From JAGOBP01 sp964550855 (GTDB lineage Bacteria > Chloroflexota > Anaerolineae > Fen-1058), in assembly GCA_964550855.1 (NCBI GenBank), contig CAZKBQ010000014.1, positions 21,320 to 85,319 on the forward strand: 64,000 nucleotides of DNA, given 5' to 3'. Shown one piece after another: positions 18,901 to 26,778 of the stretch. A model generated the notes under the pieces. It was not told the DNA's origin. It saw only the letters and a list, made by a program, of their open reading frames with translations, and made no database searches. The translations under genes were made by a program, and so were the position numbers. Within the stretch, counting starts at the first letter, position 1; each line of letters starts with the position of its first letter.

Positions 18901-19135
18901 GATCAACCTCATCGGCCAGGACGTAGATCAGCAAAAACAGCCACGGAAGCAAAGACAGCCGGGACGAGCGGCGCGTGACGAGTGACAGGACGACGATCAC
19001 CGCGGCCACCAGCAACAGCGTGCCCGGCCAGCCGCCCAGGAAACCCCAACGCAGCGGATCGAGCTCGTATAAAAATCGCGCGAGGAAGGCTCCCAGCGCG
19101 ATCGAGGGTAGAAGCACCTGAACGAAGCGGCGCAC
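15995..19135 (-). CDS. DUF2723-type polytopic membrane glycosyltransferase-like protein
   Basis: 1046 residues. The N-terminal half is a GT-C-like membrane domain of the DUF2723 family: TLGDHVGRADTFEFQVVAPQLGIAHPTGYPLF carries the acidic loop and HPTGYP signature, and many hydrophobic segments follow to about residue 560. The C-terminal half is a soluble beta-sandwich region with repeated patterns (YHVRLRLVDADDRVWWED, TYDLEVGLFAPF, RYQVEVGWYLL). The GTG start at 19135 is chosen because the PBP2 stop lies 2 bases before it, giving tight coupling. An insertion of heptanucleotide units (17551-17599) is read in frame inside a membrane segment. Last gene of the mre operon. Confidence 0.84.
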   Translation of the reverse strand: MRRFVQVLLPSIALGAFLARFLYELDPLRWGFLGGWPGTLLLVAAVIVVLSLVTRRSSRLSLLPWLFLLIYVLADEVDLRWAAILFAGTTLLVVTLHGRLARPRWFDLALAAGVLAIYLATLGDHVGRADTFEFQVVAPQLGIAHPTGYPLFIMLGKLFSVLPLGPMAVRLNLASAVFATGAIMLIYAASIALTRDRLISALAALTLAASGVFWSQAVVAEVYALNALFVAAIVWLLVRRVCGVSYHSGPQHGEASPARTGDIGAGRDSSSPPSISQRSVPAVPRNDSLWLLALLFGLALSHHLTSVILIPPIVVALLLSRPRPTRRQWFIAAGGLLIGLTPWLYIPLRWPALHDGALMPVSDWLGWIFGQRFGGALDLSLWNDGTRWGIITRIVAEQFGAAGMILAVLGLLVLIKRAWRAALITLAAFAGYVFYGLVYNVPDVAVFIIPAFMVMALWLGVGASWLVGWWVNGLVGVSGLLATLWQRRASHAANRRIDDALSVQHAVFPSPRSSFITRHSSLFTLHASLSARYAFLLTYYPLLITLLALLPLTLIAGNWATVDQRGRDAGLEAWGRYVLSLPIPDRAAILADSEKIAPLYYLQVTEQLRPDLDILVLGDEAAYRQELDQRLAAGQPVYLARFLPNLPYRLRSLGPLVEVSGEPLMTEPNLEYRIDEMFGNDVRLLGATAIAGDPYRITLFWQAVSAARANYHVRLRLVDADDRVWWEDRGAHPVSGYYPTGAWAQGEVVPDYHEMAVEPFAPAGTYDLEVGLFAPFRDEGLSIGGMGDWLRIAAVTIASRDAPPLPREVRIAGHGVITSLDEPGEIAPGSAGVLRFDSRDLPDATVRLSAGSEITSTVPRAAQTRLIFRAPAAAGVYPLMLSFDAPVRCGWLAPPTTTCSIGALTVAGEAGGDALNFDNQVLLIDAQIDRTAVNPGGTLKVDLTWRSLKTWPDNYTAFVHLIGPDGRVHGQVDQWPVQGTLPTSSWTVGQAVRDPYAVVLPADAPRGRYQVEVGWYLLATLRRLSVLDAAGRPTDDKVIIGEFDVP
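17551..17599. repeat. heptanucleotide units inside a coding sequence, 7 units
   Basis: Seven 7-base units (GTGAGGC, GTGCAGC, GTGAAGA, GTGATGA and variants) lie within the DUF2723 gene. Because 49 bases is not a multiple of three, neighbouring bases must compensate; the frame nevertheless stays open and yields a Ser/His/Leu-rich stretch. Confidence 0.7.
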
Positions 19136-19137
19136 GG

Positions 19138-21234
19138 TTACGGTATTTGTCCGGTTGTGGTCGGCTCGGCCGGCGGCGACTGCCGATCGAACCAGTATTT
19201 GAGAATTTGAGAGGCGACCGGAGCGGCTTCGGCCGACCCTTCGCCGCCGTTGTAGATGAAGACGACGATGGCGATCTGCGGATCTTCTTCGGGCGCGTAG
19301 GCCGCAAACCAGGCGTGCGTGGGAATGCGCGTCGGATAGAGACAGTCGCCGTTTTTCTGCGCCATGTCGTCGCAATATTCGGCGGTGCCGGTTTTGCCGG
19401 CCACGCGCACGTTCTCCAGGCGCGAGGCATAGCCTGTGCCGGTCTCGACGTTGATCACCGCGTCCAGCCCTTGCTGCACGACTTGCAGATTGGCAAAGTC
19501 CACCGGGATCTTGCGGATGGCGCGCGGCGTAAACGATTGCACCACCGTGCCGTCGGCGCTGGTGACCTGCTTGACGATGCGCGGCGTCATCTGGATGCCG
19601 TCGTTGGCGATGGCCGCAAACGCGCTGAGCACTTGCAGCGGGGTCGCGGTGAGATAGCCCTGCCCGATGGACATGTTGTAGGTGTCGCCCAGCGTCCAGT
19701 TTTCAGTGGTGAAGCGCCGCTTCCAGATCGGATCCGGCACAAAGCCCGGCGATTCGCCAATCAGATCAATGCCGGTCGGTTGGCCGAAGCCGAACTTGAG
19801 CGTGTATTGCTGCAGCCGATCGATGCCCAGGCCGTTAAATTCCGGCTCGTTGGGCACGTGGTAGCCGCCGCCCACTTCATAGAAGAAGACGTTGACCGAG
19901 TGCTGCAGTGCCTGCACCACATTCTGATCGCCGAAGCCGGGGCGATACCAGCCGTAGAATTTCTGCGCCAACGCCAGGTTGTCGGGCGCGTACTGGTTGG
20001 GCACGATGATCACGCCCGGATCAAAAATTTGCGTGCGCGGCGTAATCACGCCCTCTTGCAGGGCGGCCGCCGCCGGCACCACTTTGAACGTGGAGCCCGG
20101 CGGGAAGGCGCTTTGAAAAGCGTGGTTGATCAGCGGCAAATAAGGGTCTTTCGTGATGGCGTCCAGATCGGCCTGCTTAATCACCGGCCGGGAAAATAAA
20201 TTGTTGTCGTAGGTCGGCAGGCTGACCATGGCCAGGATTTCGCCCGTCTTGGGCACCATGGCGATCACCACGCCGCGCTCGGTGACGGTGCGGCCGTGAA
20301 AGGCGTTGAGCCGGTCGATCCGGTCGCGCAGCGTCTGGTAGGCAAACTGCTGCAAGTCCAGATCGAGCGTGAGCTGCACGTTATCGCCGGGCACCGGTTG
20401 AATCACGTCGCCCACGGTGCGAATCTCGCGGCCCACCACGTCTTCCTCGACGGTGCGCTGGCCTTTGGTGCCGCGCAGCAGGTCCTCCAGCTGGCCTTCC
20501 ACTCCCACCGCGCCGATGCGATCGGTGTCCGGCTCATACACATCGGCCGGCAGGTTTGCCAGATCGCCCGGTTCGATCCGGCGCAGATAGCCCAGCACGC
20601 CCGACGTCAGCGTGCTCGAAATGTACTCGCGCGCCGTGGCCGCCGTCACGCGCACGCCCGGCAGCTGATAACTTTCTTCAGCCAGCCGCATCGCCAGATC
20701 ACGATCCAGCCCGGCTTTAATCGTCACCGGCTCGTAGGGCAGCAGGTTGCGCACCTCGTCCACGATGTCCTTGATACAGCAGCCGCGCGCATCCAGCTTC
20801 TCGGACATGCGATCGTAGATGAACTTCATGCCGTCCAGCACGCTGGTCGCGCCGTAGCCCATCGGCTGCACCACGTTCGTCTTGACCGGCTGCGATTCCA
20901 CCGGCATGTTCAGCAATTGGGACAGCCGCTGAAAGACCTTCTGCTCCTCGGCCTCATCGTCCGGCAGATACGCGGGGATGATCTGCGCCTGAAAGATCGG
21001 CGCATTGCGCACCAGCGGTTCGCCGTTGCGATCGTAGATGATGCCGCGCGGCGCCGGAATCGACACCAGCCGCAGCCGGTTGAGCACGGCACGCTCGCGG
21101 TATTCCTGCCCGCGCACGATCTGCACATCCCACAACCGCAGCACAAAAATCGTAAAAACCACCAGCGCCGCGAGCAGCAACAGCGCGATGCGCGGATTGT
21201 AGAAACGGCGCGATAACGGCGATGATTCGTTCAT
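19138..21234 (-). CDS. mrdA: penicillin-binding protein 2 (elongasome transpeptidase)
   Basis: 698 residues. A short cytoplasmic start and one membrane helix (residues 15-36) are followed by the dimerisation domain with RGIIYDRNGEPL. Then comes the transpeptidase domain with SxxK at Ser381-Lys384 (PPGSTFKVV), SxN at 446-448 (SVN) and KTGT at 614-617. All catalytic residues are present, so this class B enzyme should cross-link lateral-wall peptidoglycan with MreB-MreC-MreD. It is the fourth gene of the operon. It starts 73 bases downstream of mreD and its stop is 2 bases before the next start. Confidence 0.95.
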   Translation of the reverse strand: MNESSPLSRRFYNPRIALLLLAALVVFTIFVLRLWDVQIVRGQEYRERAVLNRLRLVSIPAPRGIIYDRNGEPLVRNAPIFQAQIIPAYLPDDEAEEQKVFQRLSQLLNMPVESQPVKTNVVQPMGYGATSVLDGMKFIYDRMSEKLDARGCCIKDIVDEVRNLLPYEPVTIKAGLDRDLAMRLAEESYQLPGVRVTAATAREYISSTLTSGVLGYLRRIEPGDLANLPADVYEPDTDRIGAVGVEGQLEDLLRGTKGQRTVEEDVVGREIRTVGDVIQPVPGDNVQLTLDLDLQQFAYQTLRDRIDRLNAFHGRTVTERGVVIAMVPKTGEILAMVSLPTYDNNLFSRPVIKQADLDAITKDPYLPLINHAFQSAFPPGSTFKVVPAAAALQEGVITPRTQIFDPGVIIVPNQYAPDNLALAQKFYGWYRPGFGDQNVVQALQHSVNVFFYEVGGGYHVPNEPEFNGLGIDRLQQYTLKFGFGQPTGIDLIGESPGFVPDPIWKRRFTTENWTLGDTYNMSIGQGYLTATPLQVLSAFAAIANDGIQMTPRIVKQVTSADGTVVQSFTPRAIRKIPVDFANLQVVQQGLDAVINVETGTGYASRLENVRVAGKTGTAEYCDDMAQKNGDCLYPTRIPTHAWFAAYAPEEDPQIAIVVFIYNGGEGSAEAAPVASQILKYWFDRQSPPAEPTTTGQIP

Positions 21235-21307
21235 GATAATTCGAGTATAAGATCAGCCCCGGCGGCCGTCAACCGCCCGATCGAGGGATGCGGCCCGAGC
21301 GGCCTGG

Positions 21308-21808
21308 CTACCACGTCACACCCGGCGGCGTCACGCGTCGATGCAGCGCCAGCATCAGCCGCGCCATAAACGGCGCGATCAGCATGTTGATCAACGCCGA
21401 CGGCAGCGCCACACGAAACAACGCATCGATCAGATCAAGCGGCCAGCCGAAGAACCGGATCGTCACCAGATAAACAGCGTGATACGCCAGCGTGCCGATC
21501 AGCGCCGTGACCAGCGGCAGCGCCAGCCGATCGCGATACAGGCCGCCGCCCACACGATCGGCGACAAAGGCCACCGCCAGATAGCCCAGGATCGACGCAC
21601 CGAAGGGCCCGCCGCTGATCAAATCCTGAATCAGCCCGCCGACGAACGCCCACACATAACCCTCACCGCGCGCGTGAACCAACTCCCACGACAAGATCGC
21701 CACCAGCAGCACATCGGGATAGCCGGACGCAAAGCGAATCTGCGGCGCGGCCGTGCCCTGGAAGATCGCCAGCAGCATCAAAAACGGAATGGTGAAATAC
21801 AGGCTCAT
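21308..21808 (-). CDS. mreD: rod shape-determining protein MreD
   Basis: 166 residues, five or six hydrophobic segments, the usual size and layout for MreD. Family-like blocks are AFVGGLIQDLISGGPFGAS (the conserved G-L-x-x-D region) and ALINMLIAPFMARLM near the end. It links the MreC-PBP2 wall machinery in the membrane. It lies between mreC (35 bases upstream) and mrdA. Confidence 0.92.
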   Translation of the reverse strand: MSLYFTIPFLMLLAIFQGTAAPQIRFASGYPDVLLVAILSWELVHARGEGYVWAFVGGLIQDLISGGPFGASILGYLAVAFVADRVGGGLYRDRLALPLVTALIGTLAYHAVYLVTIRFFGWPLDLIDALFRVALPSALINMLIAPFMARLMLALHRRVTPPGVTW

Positions 21809-21842
21809 AATTCAAACACAACACAGCGCGGCGCGCGGCGTG

Positions 21843-22712
21843 TCACGGCGACGGCGTTGCGGTCGGCTCAGGCGTGGGCGTCGGCGTCACGTCGATCTCC
21901 ACCGGCTCAAAGTTGGTGATCACCAGCAGCACGGCCAGGCGCTCGTAATCGGCGGCCGGGCGCAGCCGCGCCGTCTGAAACAGATCGACATCGCGCTTCT
22001 CCACCGAATCCACCTGCCCCACCACCAGCCCGCGCGGCAGGTTGCCGCCCAGCCCGCTGGTCATCGCGATATCGTTGACCTCCAGATTGGCATCCAGCGG
22101 AATATACTCCATCAGCAGCGAGCCGTCTTGCTGCCCGGCCACCAGGCCCGTCACCCCCGAAGTCTGCAGGCGCACGTTCACCGCGCTGGATGGATCGTTG
22201 AGCAGCTGCACTTTGGCGGAACGCAAACTGACCTGATCGACGCGGCCCACCAGCACTGCGCCGGCTGTCACCACGGGCATGCCCGGGCGCAAGCCCTGCA
22301 ATGAACCGGCGTTCAGGGTGATGAACTTCAAGTACGGGCTGGGGTCGCGACCGATGACGGCCGCGGTTTGATATTGGTACTGAGGGTTTTCCTGCGTAAA
22401 GTTCAGCAGCTGTCGCAGAATCTGATTCTCGTTCTGCAGCCCGCGCAGGCTGGCGATCTCGGTCAGCAGGTCCTGATTCTGGCGTTCCAGTTCGGCGTTG
22501 CGATCGCGCAGATCACGCAGATCGCGCACCGCGCCAAACAGATCGCCGATGCCGTTGAACAAGCCGGACACCGCCCGTTCGATCGGCCCCAGCACCGACT
22601 GAAAGACGTTTTCCACCGGCTGCAGCTGGCCGCCTTCGTGCAGCACCAGCATGATGATCGCGCCCAGCGCAAATACCAACAGCAACCAGGTACGAGCACG
22701 ACTGCGGATCAT
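21843..22712 (-). CDS. mreC: rod shape-determining protein MreC
   Basis: 289 residues. One N-terminal membrane helix (TWLLLVFALGAIIMLVLH), a coiled coil of about residues 65-105 (LRDLRDRNAELERQNQDLLT), then the two-barrel periplasmic domain with PYLKFITLNAGSLQGLRPGMPVV and VEKRDVDLFQTARLRPAADY, and a short Thr/Pro tail. This is the classical MreC order. The gene is separated from mreB by 61 bases that hold a hairpin. Confidence 0.94.
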   Translation of the reverse strand: MIRSRARTWLLLVFALGAIIMLVLHEGGQLQPVENVFQSVLGPIERAVSGLFNGIGDLFGAVRDLRDLRDRNAELERQNQDLLTEIASLRGLQNENQILRQLLNFTQENPQYQYQTAAVIGRDPSPYLKFITLNAGSLQGLRPGMPVVTAGAVLVGRVDQVSLRSAKVQLLNDPSSAVNVRLQTSGVTGLVAGQQDGSLLMEYIPLDANLEVNDIAMTSGLGGNLPRGLVVGQVDSVEKRDVDLFQTARLRPAADYERLAVLLVITNFEPVEIDVTPTPTPEPTATPSP

Positions 22713-22726
22713 GGCGGGGTCAAGTT

Positions 22727-22760
22727 AGAAACCCGGCTTCAGTGACGAAACCGGGTTTCT
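22727..22760 (-). terminator. hairpin between mreB and mreC (possible attenuator)
   Basis: A perfect 10-bp inverted repeat, AGAAACCCGG at 22727-22736 with its complement at 22751-22760, loop of 14 bases, lies in the mreB-mreC gap. No T-run follows on the minus strand, so partial termination or transcript processing that favours mreB is more likely than a full stop. Confidence 0.5.
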
Positions 22761-22773
22761 GGCGCATCGCTTG

Positions 22774-23859
22774 CTACACACCGGCCGGGCTGCTCACCCG
22801 CCGGCGGCTGCGATCGATACTGGTCAGGATCGACCGCAGGGTATCGAGGTTCTCCAGCAGCTGCCCCGCGCCCACTGCCACGGCCGTCAAAGGATCGGGC
22901 GCCACCCACACGCGCACTTTGACTTCTTCGCTCAGCCGCTGCGCCAGACCCTGCAGCAGCGCGCCGCCGCCGGCCAGCGCAATGCCCTGCTCCATCAAGT
23001 CGGCCACCACTTCGGGCGGCGTCTCATCCAGGGCGGCCTTCACCAGATCGACGATCAGGCTGACCGACGACGCCATCGACTCGCGCACTTCGATGCTGGA
23101 TACGTCCACCGATTCCGGCAGGCCGGTGATGACGCTGCGGCCGCGAATGGTCATGATCTTTTCTTCGGGCAGCGGATATGCCGAGCCGATGGCGATCTTG
23201 ATGCGCTCGGCCATGCGCTCGCCGATGAGCAGATTGTACTTCTGGCGCACATACTGCATGATGTCTTCATCGAGCTCGTCGCCCGCAATGCGGATGGACT
23301 TGCTCAAAACGATACCGCCCAGCGAGAACACCGCCACTTCGGTGGTGCCGCCGCCGATGTCGATGACCATGCTGCCGCGCGCGTCCATGATGGGCAGGCC
23401 CGCGCCGATGGCGGCCGCCACCGGCTCTTCAATCGGGTAGGCCTCGCGCGCGCCCGCCGACATACAGGCGTCGTACACGGCGCGGCGCTCCACCTCGGTC
23501 ACACCGCTGGGAATGCCCACCACCACGCGCGGCCGCGGCTCCAGCAGCGGGAACATCTGGCTGTGCGCTTTCTTAATGAAGTAGTCCAGCATCGCTTCCG
23601 TGATCTCAAAATCCGAGATCACGCCGTCGCGCAGCGGGCGGATGGCGACGATGTTGCCGGGCGTGCGGCCCACCATCTCGCGCGCCTCCGCGCCAATGGC
23701 CAGCGGGCGCTTGGTGCGCTTGTCGATGGCCACCCACGACGGTTCGTTGAGCACGATGCCCTTGCCCCGCACGTTGACCAGAGTGTTGGCCGTGCCCAGA
23801 TCGATGCCCAGATCAAGCGAAAACAGGCCAAATAGAGCGTTAAACGGATTGAATGCCAT
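22774..23859 (-). CDS. mreB: rod shape-determining protein MreB
   Basis: 361 residues, actin-like ATPase of the elongasome. Nucleotide-binding motifs are clear: DLGIDLGTANTLV (phosphate 1), VIDIGGGTTEVAV (phosphate 2) and ALAGGGALLQGL (adenosine loop). The N-terminus MAFNPFNALFGLFS is a plausible membrane-binding amphipathic helix. First gene of the mreB-mreC-mreD-mrdA-DUF2723 operon, with a TATAAT box at 23880-23885 on the minus strand just upstream, back to back with the promoter of the hydrolase gene. Confidence 0.96.
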   Translation of the reverse strand: MAFNPFNALFGLFSLDLGIDLGTANTLVNVRGKGIVLNEPSWVAIDKRTKRPLAIGAEAREMVGRTPGNIVAIRPLRDGVISDFEITEAMLDYFIKKAHSQMFPLLEPRPRVVVGIPSGVTEVERRAVYDACMSAGAREAYPIEEPVAAAIGAGLPIMDARGSMVIDIGGGTTEVAVFSLGGIVLSKSIRIAGDELDEDIMQYVRQKYNLLIGERMAERIKIAIGSAYPLPEEKIMTIRGRSVITGLPESVDVSSIEVRESMASSVSLIVDLVKAALDETPPEVVADLMEQGIALAGGGALLQGLAQRLSEEVKVRVWVAPDPLTAVAVGAGQLLENLDTLRSILTSIDRSRRRVSSPAGV

Positions 23860-23879
23860 GGTTGCCTCAGGTTCGCTGG

Positions 23880-23885
23880 ATTATA
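23880..23885 (-). promoter_or_regulatory. putative -10 box of the mre operon
   Basis: TATAAT on the minus strand preceded by GG, 20 bases before the mreB start. The -35 position has no good match. The untranslated leader would be only about 14 bases. Confidence 0.5.
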
Positions 23886-23936
23886 CCATACCGATCGGCC
23901 AACCGCGCCCGACGGTACTCGCCGCCGGGCGGGTGG

Positions 23937-23942
23937 TATAAT
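23937..23942 (+). promoter_or_regulatory. putative -10 box of the alpha/beta hydrolase gene
   Basis: TATAAT preceded by GGTGG lies 35 bases before the ATG at 23978. It is divergent from the mre promoter 51 bases away. Confidence 0.5.
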
Positions 23943-23977
23943 CGGGCGCGGATTAATCCCGGAAACAGGATGCCCTT

Positions 23978-24766
23978 ATGCGCTACGTTCGGCAAAATGT
24001 GTCCATCGAATATGACGACATCGGCAACGGCGTGCCGCTGCTGCTGATCCACGCTTTCCCGCTCGATCGCGCCATGTGGCGCGCGCAGATCGCCGGCCTG
24101 CAGCAGCACTACCGGCTGATTGCCCCGGACCTGCGCGGCTTCGGTCAGTCCAGCGACACGGACGGCAGCGCCGTGTCCATGGAACAGTACGCCGAAGACC
24201 TGCGCGCTCTGCTCGACTCGTTGAACGTCAAACAGGCGGTCCTATGCGGCCTGTCGATGGGCGGCTACATCGCGCTGGCCTTCGTGGCGCAATATCCGGC
24301 CCGCGTCAAGGGTTTGATTCTGGCCAATACGCGCGCCCTGGCCGACAGCGAAGAGGCTCGCCAGGGACGGCTGACCAACGCCGACCGCGTCCGCAAGGAA
24401 GGCCTGCCATTCCTCGTCGATAGCATGGCGCCCAAGCTGCTGGGCCCGAACGCACGGCCCGAGATCGCGCTGAGCGTGCGATCGATGATGATGCGGCAGC
24501 GATCGGCCGGTGTCGCCTCGGCGCTGCTGGGCATGGCCGCCCGCCCCGATCGGACCGCCCTGCTCCCATACGTCAAAGCCCCCATCCTGATCGTCACCGG
24601 TTCGGCCGATGCGTTGATCTCACCGGCCGACAGCGAGGCGCTGCATCGCGTCAACCCGGCCAGCCAGCTGGTTGTCATTCCCGATGCCGGCCATCTGTCC
24701 AACCTGGACAAAGCCGATGCTTTTAACGAAGCGCTGCGCGCCTTCTATCTCCGGGTAGCCGCGTAA
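23978..24766 (+). CDS. alpha/beta-fold hydrolase
   Basis: 262 residues. The nucleophile elbow is GLSMGG (Ser93), the oxyanion region HAFPLDRAMW, the acid is Asp in GSADALISPAD, and the His lies in PDAGHLSNLD, so the triad is complete. It resembles 3-oxoadipate enol-lactonase-like or general esterase members, but the substrate cannot be inferred. It is monocistronic, divergent from mreB. The 183 bases after it hold a small hairpin (24782-24799) without a T-run and a -10-like TACAAT at 24891-24896 for the next gene. Confidence 0.9.
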   Translation: MRYVRQNVSIEYDDIGNGVPLLLIHAFPLDRAMWRAQIAGLQQHYRLIAPDLRGFGQSSDTDGSAVSMEQYAEDLRALLDSLNVKQAVLCGLSMGGYIALAFVAQYPARVKGLILANTRALADSEEARQGRLTNADRVRKEGLPFLVDSMAPKLLGPNARPEIALSVRSMMMRQRSAGVASALLGMAARPDRTALLPYVKAPILIVTGSADALISPADSEALHRVNPASQLVVIPDAGHLSNLDKADAFNEALRAFYLRVAA

Positions 24767-24949
24767 ACCGATCGGGACCAGGCACCACCCCTTTGGTGCG
24801 AGTCAGCCCACTCGATCTTTGCTTCGGTGAAAATTCGGGAAAAAGACGGGCGCGGCCATGTTCACCATATGCACACCGTTTGAACTGTGCTACAATGTGA
24901 ACACTTGGCAGGCGCGGAGGAGCGCCCAATTCTCTCAGGAGGAGAAACG

Positions 24950-25852
24950 ATGTCCGCTGCATCCAAACGTTTGGCGCGGGTCTTGAGTTTGTTGATGCTG
25001 GTGAGTGTGGCGGCGGCGGCCTGCGCGCCGACCGCGGCCAATGATCTGCTGGGCGAGATCAAACAGCGCGGCACGCTGCGCATCTCGACCGATCTGAACT
25101 ATGCGCCGCAATCGTCGGCGGTGCAGGGCGCCGAGCGCGCGGCCAACACCAAATGCGCCGAAGACGAATTGACGGCCAATCAGGTGGAAGGCTTCGACAT
25201 CGACACGGCGGTTGAGATTGCGAAGCGGCTGGGCGTGGAGCCGTGTTTTGTCACGCCTGCCTGGGACCTGATCACGGCGGGCAGCTGGGGTGGTCGCTGG
25301 GACGTGAGCGTCGGCTCGATGACGATCACCAAGGATCGCCAGAAGGCATTGTGGTTCTCGCCCGGCTACTACTTCACGCCGGCGCAACTGGCCGCGCGGA
25401 TCGGTTCGTCCATCAAGACACCGGCCGACATCGCCGGCAAGCCGGTGTGTGTGGGCACGGCCACCACGTATGAGACTTATCTGTCCGGCGGCGATGTCGG
25501 CATCCCCGACAGCGACATCAAAGTGAAGGCGCCGGCGGGCGTGCAAGTGGTGGCGCTCTCCACCGACGCCGAGTGCGCCCAGGCCATCAAAGCCGGCCGC
25601 ACCGATTTTGACGCCTTCCTCACCTCGGGCACGGTGGTCGATGCCGCCATCGCCGAGGGCATCCCGGTGGAGAAGGTGGATGGGCCGCTGTACATCGAGA
25701 ACCTCGCGGTCGCCCTTGACAAGAGCTCGGCCAAGGATCCCAAGAGCCTGCTCGACGCGATCACCAAGATCATCAATGACATGCACAGCGACGGCACACT
25801 GTCCAAGTCGTCGCTGAAGTGGTTCAACGCTGATCTGACCGTCGTCAAGTAA
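24950..25852 (+). CDS. substrate-binding lipoprotein of a polar amino-acid ABC transporter
   Basis: 300 residues. A signal peptide ending in SVAAAAC gives a lipobox with Cys near residue 24. The solute-binding domain (family 3) starts with IKQRGTLRISTDLNYAP, continues with VEGFDIDTAVEIAKRLG and DVSVGSMTITKDRQKALWFS, and ends in a Lys-rich C-terminus. The start at 24950 is fixed by AGGAGGAG upstream and by the signal sequence. It heads an operon with the permease and ATPase; a hairpin after it probably keeps the binding protein in excess. Confidence 0.93.
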   Translation: MSAASKRLARVLSLLMLVSVAAAACAPTAANDLLGEIKQRGTLRISTDLNYAPQSSAVQGAERAANTKCAEDELTANQVEGFDIDTAVEIAKRLGVEPCFVTPAWDLITAGSWGGRWDVSVGSMTITKDRQKALWFSPGYYFTPAQLAARIGSSIKTPADIAGKPVCVGTATTYETYLSGGDVGIPDSDIKVKAPAGVQVVALSTDAECAQAIKAGRTDFDAFLTSGTVVDAAIAEGIPVEKVDGPLYIENLAVALDKSSAKDPKSLLDAITKIINDMHSDGTLSKSSLKWFNADLTVVK

Positions 25853-25879
25853 CGCACCCGATTCGCACACGGCCGGGGC

Positions 25880-25920
25880 GTGATACGTGAGGCGTGCCTG
25901 CCCGCCGCTTCACGTATCAC
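25880..25920 (+). promoter_or_regulatory. intercistronic hairpin between binding protein and permease
   Basis: A perfect 11-bp inverted repeat (GTGATACGTGA at 25880-25890 with its complement at 25910-25920) and a GC-rich 19-base loop lies between the two transporter genes. Such stems commonly stabilise the upstream mRNA or attenuate downstream expression in binding-protein-dependent transporter operons. Confidence 0.6.
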
Positions 25921-25946
25921 GCTGCACGGCTCTACGGAGGCGGCCT

Positions 25947-26777
25947 ATGGCTGTCGGCAGCTTGTCGCAAGCCGAGCTCATCGTCAGACAGCAACAACGC
26001 GCGCAGCGCAACTTCACGGCCCAGACCATCGTGTGGTGGTTCATCATCCTGGGCGTGCTGGGCTTTGTGTTCAGCGGGGTCGGCATCACGATCGGGCCGC
26101 TGAGCATCCAGACGATTAAGCTGGATTGGGACTTCATTGGGCGCGCCGCGCCCGTCATCAGCCAGGGCGCGGTGCTGACCGTGGTCATCTCGGTCGTCTC
26201 GATTCTGGTGGCCAGTCTGCTGGCGTTGATCACGGCGCTGGCGCGACTGTCGCGCATCGCGCCGCTGTACGCGCTGTCCACCTTTTACGTGTCGCTGATC
26301 CGCGGCACGCCGCTGCTGCTGCAAATCTTCTTCTTCTTTCTGGCGCTGCCGCAGCTGGGCATCGTGCTGTCGGGCGCAGTGTCAGGCGTGCTGGCGCTGT
26401 CGTTGAATTACGGCGCGTACATGAGCGAGACGTTCCGCGCCGGTATCCTGGGCGTGGGCAAAGGCCAGCGCGAAGCGGCGCTGGCGCTGGGCATGACGCA
26501 AAGCCAGATGATGCGCCGCATCGTGCTGCCGCAGGCGCTGCGCATCGTCATCCCGCCCATCGGCAACGACTTCATCGCCATGCTCAAGGACTCGTCGCTG
26601 GTGGCGACGACCGGCTTCGTGCGCGAGCTGATGTGGTATGGCCAGAATCAGGGCCGCCGCGAGTTCCGCAGCCTGGAGGCGCTGCTGGTGGTGGCGCTGT
26701 GGTACTGGGGCATGACCATCCTGTTTTCTTATTTGCAATCGCGGGTGGAAAAACGTCTGTCCCGCGGAGATCGCTGA
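25947..26777 (+). CDS. polar amino-acid ABC transporter permease
   Basis: 276 residues, HisM/GlnP type. Hydrophobic segments run through the length. The family EAA loop reads GQREAALALGMTQSQMMRRIVLP, and YVSLIRGTPLLLQIFFF and NYGAYMSETFRAGI are standard blocks of this permease group. The start at 25947 is supported by ACGGAGG upstream and by the absence of homology before it. Only one permease gene is present, so it should act as a homodimer. The ATPase gene begins 1 base after its stop. Confidence 0.93.
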   Translation: MAVGSLSQAELIVRQQQRAQRNFTAQTIVWWFIILGVLGFVFSGVGITIGPLSIQTIKLDWDFIGRAAPVISQGAVLTVVISVVSILVASLLALITALARLSRIAPLYALSTFYVSLIRGTPLLLQIFFFFLALPQLGIVLSGAVSGVLALSLNYGAYMSETFRAGILGVGKGQREAALALGMTQSQMMRRIVLPQALRIVIPPIGNDFIAMLKDSSLVATTGFVRELMWYGQNQGRREFRSLEALLVVALWYWGMTILFSYLQSRVEKRLSRGDR

Positions 26778-26778
26778 T

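Noticed and set aside
24782..24799. Hairpin after the alpha/beta hydrolase gene as a terminator
   Set aside because: The 6-bp stem (GCACCA/TGGTGC) has no T-run on either strand; too weak to call.
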